Part shown: positions 4,051-7,018 of the stretch, piece by piece | Layout: each line of letters opens with the position of its first letter | Numbering within the stretch: position 1 is the stretch's first letter | DNA from: Sutterella sp. | GTDB lineage: Bacteria; Pseudomonadota; Gammaproteobacteria; Burkholderiales; Burkholderiaceae_F | Reading direction: 5' to 3' | Assembly: GCA_019418235.1 (NCBI GenBank) | Contig: DYCH01000030.1 | Coordinates: 1 to 7,018 of the forward strand | DNA: 7,018 nucleotides | Position numbers and translations under genes: made by a program | Notes under the pieces: model-generated | Seen by the model: only the letters and a program-made list of their open reading frames with translations | Databases searched by the model: none | What the model was told of the DNA's origin: nothing

Positions 4051-5769
4051 ATGTTACTTGAACAAAAAAAGGCAATTCACGACCTCTTTACTCAAGCCCT
4101 CAATACTCTTGGTGTCACGGACATCAATGTTGTTTTAGAGCGCCCTAAAGTTGCTGAACACGGTGACTTGGCTTGTAATGTCGCAATGCAAATGGCACGC
4201 GCATTAAAGAAGAACCCTCGCGAAATCGCCACTAACCTCGTAGAAACCCTTCAAGCTAATCCTGAAACGTCCGCTTTGATTCAAGCTTTTGAAATTGCCG
4301 GTCCCGGCTTTATCAATATGCGATTAAGCGATGAAGCTAAATCGGTCGTTGTCAAAAAGGTTCTCCAAGAAGGCACAACGTATGGTCAAAACAAAGACCA
4401 TAACGGTGAAAGCATCCTAATCGAATACGTTTCTGCAAACCCCACAGGGCCCTTGCACTTAGGTCACGCCCGTCAAGGCGCGCTTGGTGACGTTTTATCC
4501 AACTTGATGAAGAGTCAAGGTTGGAACGTCTGCCGTGAGTTCTACTACAACGATGCCGGCGTTCAAATCCAAACGTTGACGACGTCGGTTCAACTCCGTG
4601 CTAAGGAAATTTTGGGCGAAACGATTCAATTCCCCGAAAACGGTTATCAAGGGAAGTACATCCGTGATATCGCTCAAGATTTCTTGGATCAAAAGACCAT
4701 CACAACGCGCGAAGGCGAAACGATCACGGCGTCTGGCGATGTCAACGACGAAGCCAGCATTCGAGTGTTCTCTGTCGGCTATTTGAAAAACGAACAAGAC
4801 AGCGATCTCCAAGCCTTGGGCGTGAGCTTTGACAACTACTTCTTGGAAAGCTCCTTGTATACAAACGGCTTGGTTCGTCGTGCGGTCGATGCCATGATTC
4901 AATCGGGCTACACCTATGAGCAAGACGGTGCCCTGTGGTTACGTACGACCGACTTTAAGAAGTTCGGTGACGATAAAGACCGCGTGATGCGTAAAAGCGA
5001 TGGTCACTTCACGTACTTTGTGCCCGATGTTGCCTACCACCTCAAAAAGTTTGAACGTGGCTTTGTGAAAGCCATCAACATTCAAGGCTCTGACCACCAT
5101 GGGACGGTTGCCCGTGTTCGTATTGGTGTTCAAGTCGCTGGCAAGGTTCTCAATTTAGATCTTCCGGAAGTCTTCCCTGACTACGTCTTGCACAAGATGC
5201 TCAAGGTCGTTATGGATGGCGAAGAAGTCAAAATGAGTAAGCGCTCCGGCTCTTACGTCACATTGCGCGACCTTGTTGACTGGGTTGGTAAAGATGCCGC
5301 TCGTTTCTTCTTGATTAGCCGCAAGGCCGATAGCGAATTTGTGTTTGACGTGGACTTGGCACGTGCCCAATCGGATGAAAACCCAGTCTATTACCTTCAA
5401 TACGCTCACGCTCGTATTTGCTCGGTTTTAGCCCAAGCCAAGGAAAAGAATTTTACCGTTCCGACTCTCGAAGAAGCTGCTACAGCTGATTTGAGCGCCT
5501 TAAATGACAAGACGGCATTTGCTTTGATGGCTCGCTTGAGCGAATTCCCTGAAGTTTTAACGTTGGCCGCTAAGGACTTTGCCCCGCACTCCTTGTGCTT
5601 CTATTTGAAGGACTTGGCAGGCGACTTCCATGCCTTCTACAACGCTCAACGTATTTTGGTCGAAGAAGACGATGTCCGTAATGCTCGTTTGGCACTATTG
5701 TTGGCAACGCGCCAAGTGCTTCGCAACGGTTTTGCCTTACTCGGCATTAGCGCACCGGAAAAAATGTAA
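4051..5769 (+). CDS. argS: Arginyl-tRNA synthetase
   Basis: ArgRS is the class I synthetase that charges tRNA-Arg with arginine in the cytoplasm. The 572-residue length is normal for the bacterial enzyme. An N-terminal tRNA-binding domain (about residues 1-105, including EHGDLACNVAM) leads to the catalytic Rossmann fold, with SANPTGPLHLGHAR at 128-141. The HIGH signature is H136-L-G-H139. The KMSKS-equivalent is K394-M-S-K-R398; E. coli ArgRS itself lacks a canonical KMSKS, but it is clear here. The C-terminal DALR-type anticodon-binding domain starts near YLQYAHAR (about 448-455). The ATG has only a weak GGA at 4039-4041 inside an imperfect palindrome. It opens the argS / SPOR protein / dsbA / phosphomutase operon: the next gene starts 9 bases after this stop and its ribosome binding site overlaps the stop codon. 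Confidence 0.98.
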   Translation: MLLEQKKAIHDLFTQALNTLGVTDINVVLERPKVAEHGDLACNVAMQMARALKKNPREIATNLVETLQANPETSALIQAFEIAGPGFINMRLSDEAKSVVVKKVLQEGTTYGQNKDHNGESILIEYVSANPTGPLHLGHARQGALGDVLSNLMKSQGWNVCREFYYNDAGVQIQTLTTSVQLRAKEILGETIQFPENGYQGKYIRDIAQDFLDQKTITTREGETITASGDVNDEASIRVFSVGYLKNEQDSDLQALGVSFDNYFLESSLYTNGLVRRAVDAMIQSGYTYEQDGALWLRTTDFKKFGDDKDRVMRKSDGHFTYFVPDVAYHLKKFERGFVKAINIQGSDHHGTVARVRIGVQVAGKVLNLDLPEVFPDYVLHKMLKVVMDGEEVKMSKRSGSYVTLRDLVDWVGKDAARFFLISRKADSEFVFDVDLARAQSDENPVYYLQYAHARICSVLAQAKEKNFTVPTLEEAATADLSALNDKTAFALMARLSEFPEVLTLAAKDFAPHSLCFYLKDLAGDFHAFYNAQRILVEEDDVRNARLALLLATRQVLRNGFALLGISAPEKM

Positions 5770-5778
5770 GGGTGACTT

Positions 5779-6324
5779 ATGGCAATCAATTTTTCTAAAG
5801 GCGGTCTTTGGACCGGCATCTTGATTGGGACGGCTCTCGGTTGTACGTTATCGGCCATTGTTGCCTTAGCCATCACCAATGCGCCGATTCCTTTTGTTGA
5901 AAAGGTGCAAAAGTCCTCTACACCGGTAGACGCCTCTGCATTGGACGGAAAAGATCCGAACGCTGCGCTTTATGACAACAAGACGCGTTCTGCAACCGAG
6001 GAAGCTCTTTCCAACATTAAAACGGTAGAAGCGCCGACTTCCGGCCAGTTGGCTGAAGAAACCAACACGCTTCAAAATGACGGAACGGTTTACCGAATTC
6101 AAGCGGGTGCTTTCCGCAATGAAAAGGATGCCCAAAAAGTTCAAACGGACTTGGCATTCATCGCATTGGAAGCTGACGTTGTTAAATCAACTGACGCTGG
6201 TGTTACGCTCTACCGCGTAATGTTAGGCCCCTTCGAAACGGCCAAAGAAGCCAATGAGTTGCAACAACGCCTCTCAGCTAATGGCTTCGACTCCATGGTT
6301 GTTCGTAACAAACCGCAGAACTAA
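5779..6324 (+). CDS. SPOR-domain membrane protein (FtsN-like)
   Basis: This is an inner-membrane protein with a periplasmic peptidoglycan-binding domain. A short cytoplasmic N-terminus with Lys7 precedes one membrane segment (about residues 10-33). A NAPIPFVEKV segment (34-43) follows, as in burkholderial proteins of this type, and then a polar linker of about 60 residues. A C-terminal SPOR domain (about 103-178) runs from TVYRIQAGAF through LYRVMLGPF to a closing MVVRN. SPOR domains bind denuded glycan strands at the division septum. FtsN is the best-known family member, but a true FtsN role cannot be shown from sequence, so I give no symbol. The ATG is supported by AAGGG at 5768-5772, which overlaps the argS stop. 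Coupling to argS and to dsbA (2 bases downstream) indicates one transcript. Confidence 0.92.
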   Translation: MAINFSKGGLWTGILIGTALGCTLSAIVALAITNAPIPFVEKVQKSSTPVDASALDGKDPNAALYDNKTRSATEEALSNIKTVEAPTSGQLAEETNTLQNDGTVYRIQAGAFRNEKDAQKVQTDLAFIALEADVVKSTDAGVTLYRVMLGPFETAKEANELQQRLSANGFDSMVVRNKPQN

Positions 6325-6326
6325 TT

Positions 6327-6950
6327 ATGCGTAATTGGATTTTCGGTTTATTAACGCTTTGCTTAGGTTCTGTTGCCATTGCCGCAGAACCTGTTGAAGG
6401 CAAGGACTATGTTTTAGTTAAGCCCGTTGCCCCTTCGTCGTCAGAGAAAATCGAAGTTGTCGATTTTTTCTCTTATACCTGTGGTCACTGCTTCCGTCTC
6501 TCTCCCTTGATTGAAGAGTGGGCAAAAAAGATGCCTAGCGACGTTACTTTGGTTCGAAGTCCTGTGGCTTGGGATGAGTCGTCAGAATTCTTGGCCCGTG
6601 TTTACTTCACTTTTGATGCCTTAGGTCGCTTAGAAGACCTTCATCCCCTTTTTTGGCAAGACATCATGGGTGGGAAGATCACGAGTTCCGATAGCTTAAG
6701 TGCATGGTTGACTCAAAATAAAGTTGACTTGAATGAATGGAACAAACTCTACAATTCGTTTGCCGTCAATATGAGCACCAAGCAAGCTGCCCAACGTTGG
6801 CAAGACTACCAATTAGATGCCACGCCCTATATTGGCGTTGCCGGTAAATATTTGACAGCCCCCCATTTGGCAGGCTCTCGTCAGAAATCAATGGAAGTTC
6901 TTAATTGGCTCATCGAAAAAGAGCGTAAAGAACGCCAAAGCAAACAGTAA
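6327..6950 (+). CDS. dsbA: Thiol:disulfide interchange protein DsbA
   Basis: DsbA is the periplasmic oxidase that introduces disulfides into exported proteins and is normally reoxidised by DsbB. The 207-residue precursor has a typical signal peptide (residues 1-20, cleavage probably after AIAA, before EPVEGKDY). The thioredoxin fold follows, with active site C52-G-H-C55 in the context FFSYTCGHC. An inserted helical domain occupies the middle, and the cis-Pro loop is T166-P167 before YIGV. Mature length is close to E. coli DsbA. The dipeptide between the cysteines is Gly-His, as in eukaryotic PDI, instead of the Pro-His of E. coli DsbA. The start lies 2 bases after the SPOR gene stop and has no good ribosome binding site, so translation is probably coupled. 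Two stop codons in tandem (TAATAA, 6948-6953) end the frame. Confidence 0.95.
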   Translation: MRNWIFGLLTLCLGSVAIAAEPVEGKDYVLVKPVAPSSSEKIEVVDFFSYTCGHCFRLSPLIEEWAKKMPSDVTLVRSPVAWDESSEFLARVYFTFDALGRLEDLHPLFWQDIMGGKITSSDSLSAWLTQNKVDLNEWNKLYNSFAVNMSTKQAAQRWQDYQLDATPYIGVAGKYLTAPHLAGSRQKSMEVLNWLIEKERKERQSKQ

Positions 6951-6964
6951 TAAGAGGTTTTGTG

Positions 6965-7018
6965 ATGCAAATTGATGCTTCGATTTTTAAAGCTTACGAC
7001 ATCCGTGGCGTTGTAGAT
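6965..7018 (+). CDS. Phosphomannomutase/phosphoglucomutase family protein, N-terminus (cut by window end)
   Basis: Only 18 codons are present: MQIDASIFKAYDIRGVVD. The FKAYDIRG segment is the characteristic N-terminus of the alpha-D-phosphohexomutase family (ManB/CpsG/AlgC), which interconverts hexose 1- and 6-phosphates for envelope polysaccharide precursors. The ATG has AGAGG at 6953-6957, seven bases upstream. It follows dsbA by 14 bases on the same strand and probably belongs to the argS operon. Substrate preference (mannose or glucose) cannot be judged from this fragment, and phosphoglucosamine mutase is less likely because its start differs. Confidence 0.85.
   Translation, partial: MQIDASIFKAYDIRGVVD

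Noticed and set aside
4495..4923. 142-codon minus-strand open frame inside argS
   Set aside because: It is a shadow of the strongly coding argS frame, with no ribosome binding site or recognisable domain.

Overview
The window is ordinary chromosomal DNA from a proteobacterium, most likely a betaproteobacterium of the order Burkholderiales with moderate to low GC. A gut member of the Sutterellaceae (Parasutterella or Turicimonas type) is my best guess. This rests on three things: the tRNA-Tyr/tRNA-Gly/tRNA-Thr/tuf cluster, the argS / SPOR-domain protein / dsbA gene order seen in Burkholderiales, and the protein sequences. The family-level guess is inference from memory and was not searched.

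Layout. Positions 1-581 hold a minus-strand stable-RNA/translation operon. A near-consensus sigma70 promoter (-35 at 576-581, -10 at 553-558) drives tRNA-Tyr(GTA), tRNA-Gly(TCC) and tRNA-Thr(GGT), followed by the first 48 codons of tuf (EF-Tu), which leave the window at base 1. A terminator-like hairpin lies between tRNA-Thr and tuf. Three A-tracts phased at exactly 10 bp lie upstream of the -35. Positions 610-2885 hold cls (cardiolipin synthase, plus strand) flanked by two minus-strand genes for small membrane proteins I do not recognise (106 and 128 aa). One is divergent from cls and the other converges on it with 9 bp between stop codons. Positions 2886-3159 are an AT-rich divergent intergenic region with a near-perfect FNR-type box, a 14-bp dyad and several further repeats. 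Positions 3160-3954 are folE2 (GTP cyclohydrolase IB), closed by a strong intrinsic terminator. Positions 4051-7018 are a tightly packed plus-strand operon: argS, an FtsN-like SPOR-domain membrane protein, dsbA, and the first 18 codons of a phosphomannomutase/phosphoglucomutase-family gene.

How the genes relate. The left operon and argS serve translation. cls makes membrane cardiolipin. folE2 starts tetrahydrofolate (and possibly queuosine-type) synthesis with a metal-flexible enzyme. The SPOR protein and DsbA act in the periplasm, on septal peptidoglycan and on disulfide formation. No mobile element, CRISPR array, defence or secretion locus, or other clearly new multi-gene system is visible. 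The most interesting signals are regulatory: the phased A-tract promoter, the hairpin before tuf, the FNR-like box and dyads between the 128-aa gene and folE2, and a PDI-like CGHC active site in DsbA.
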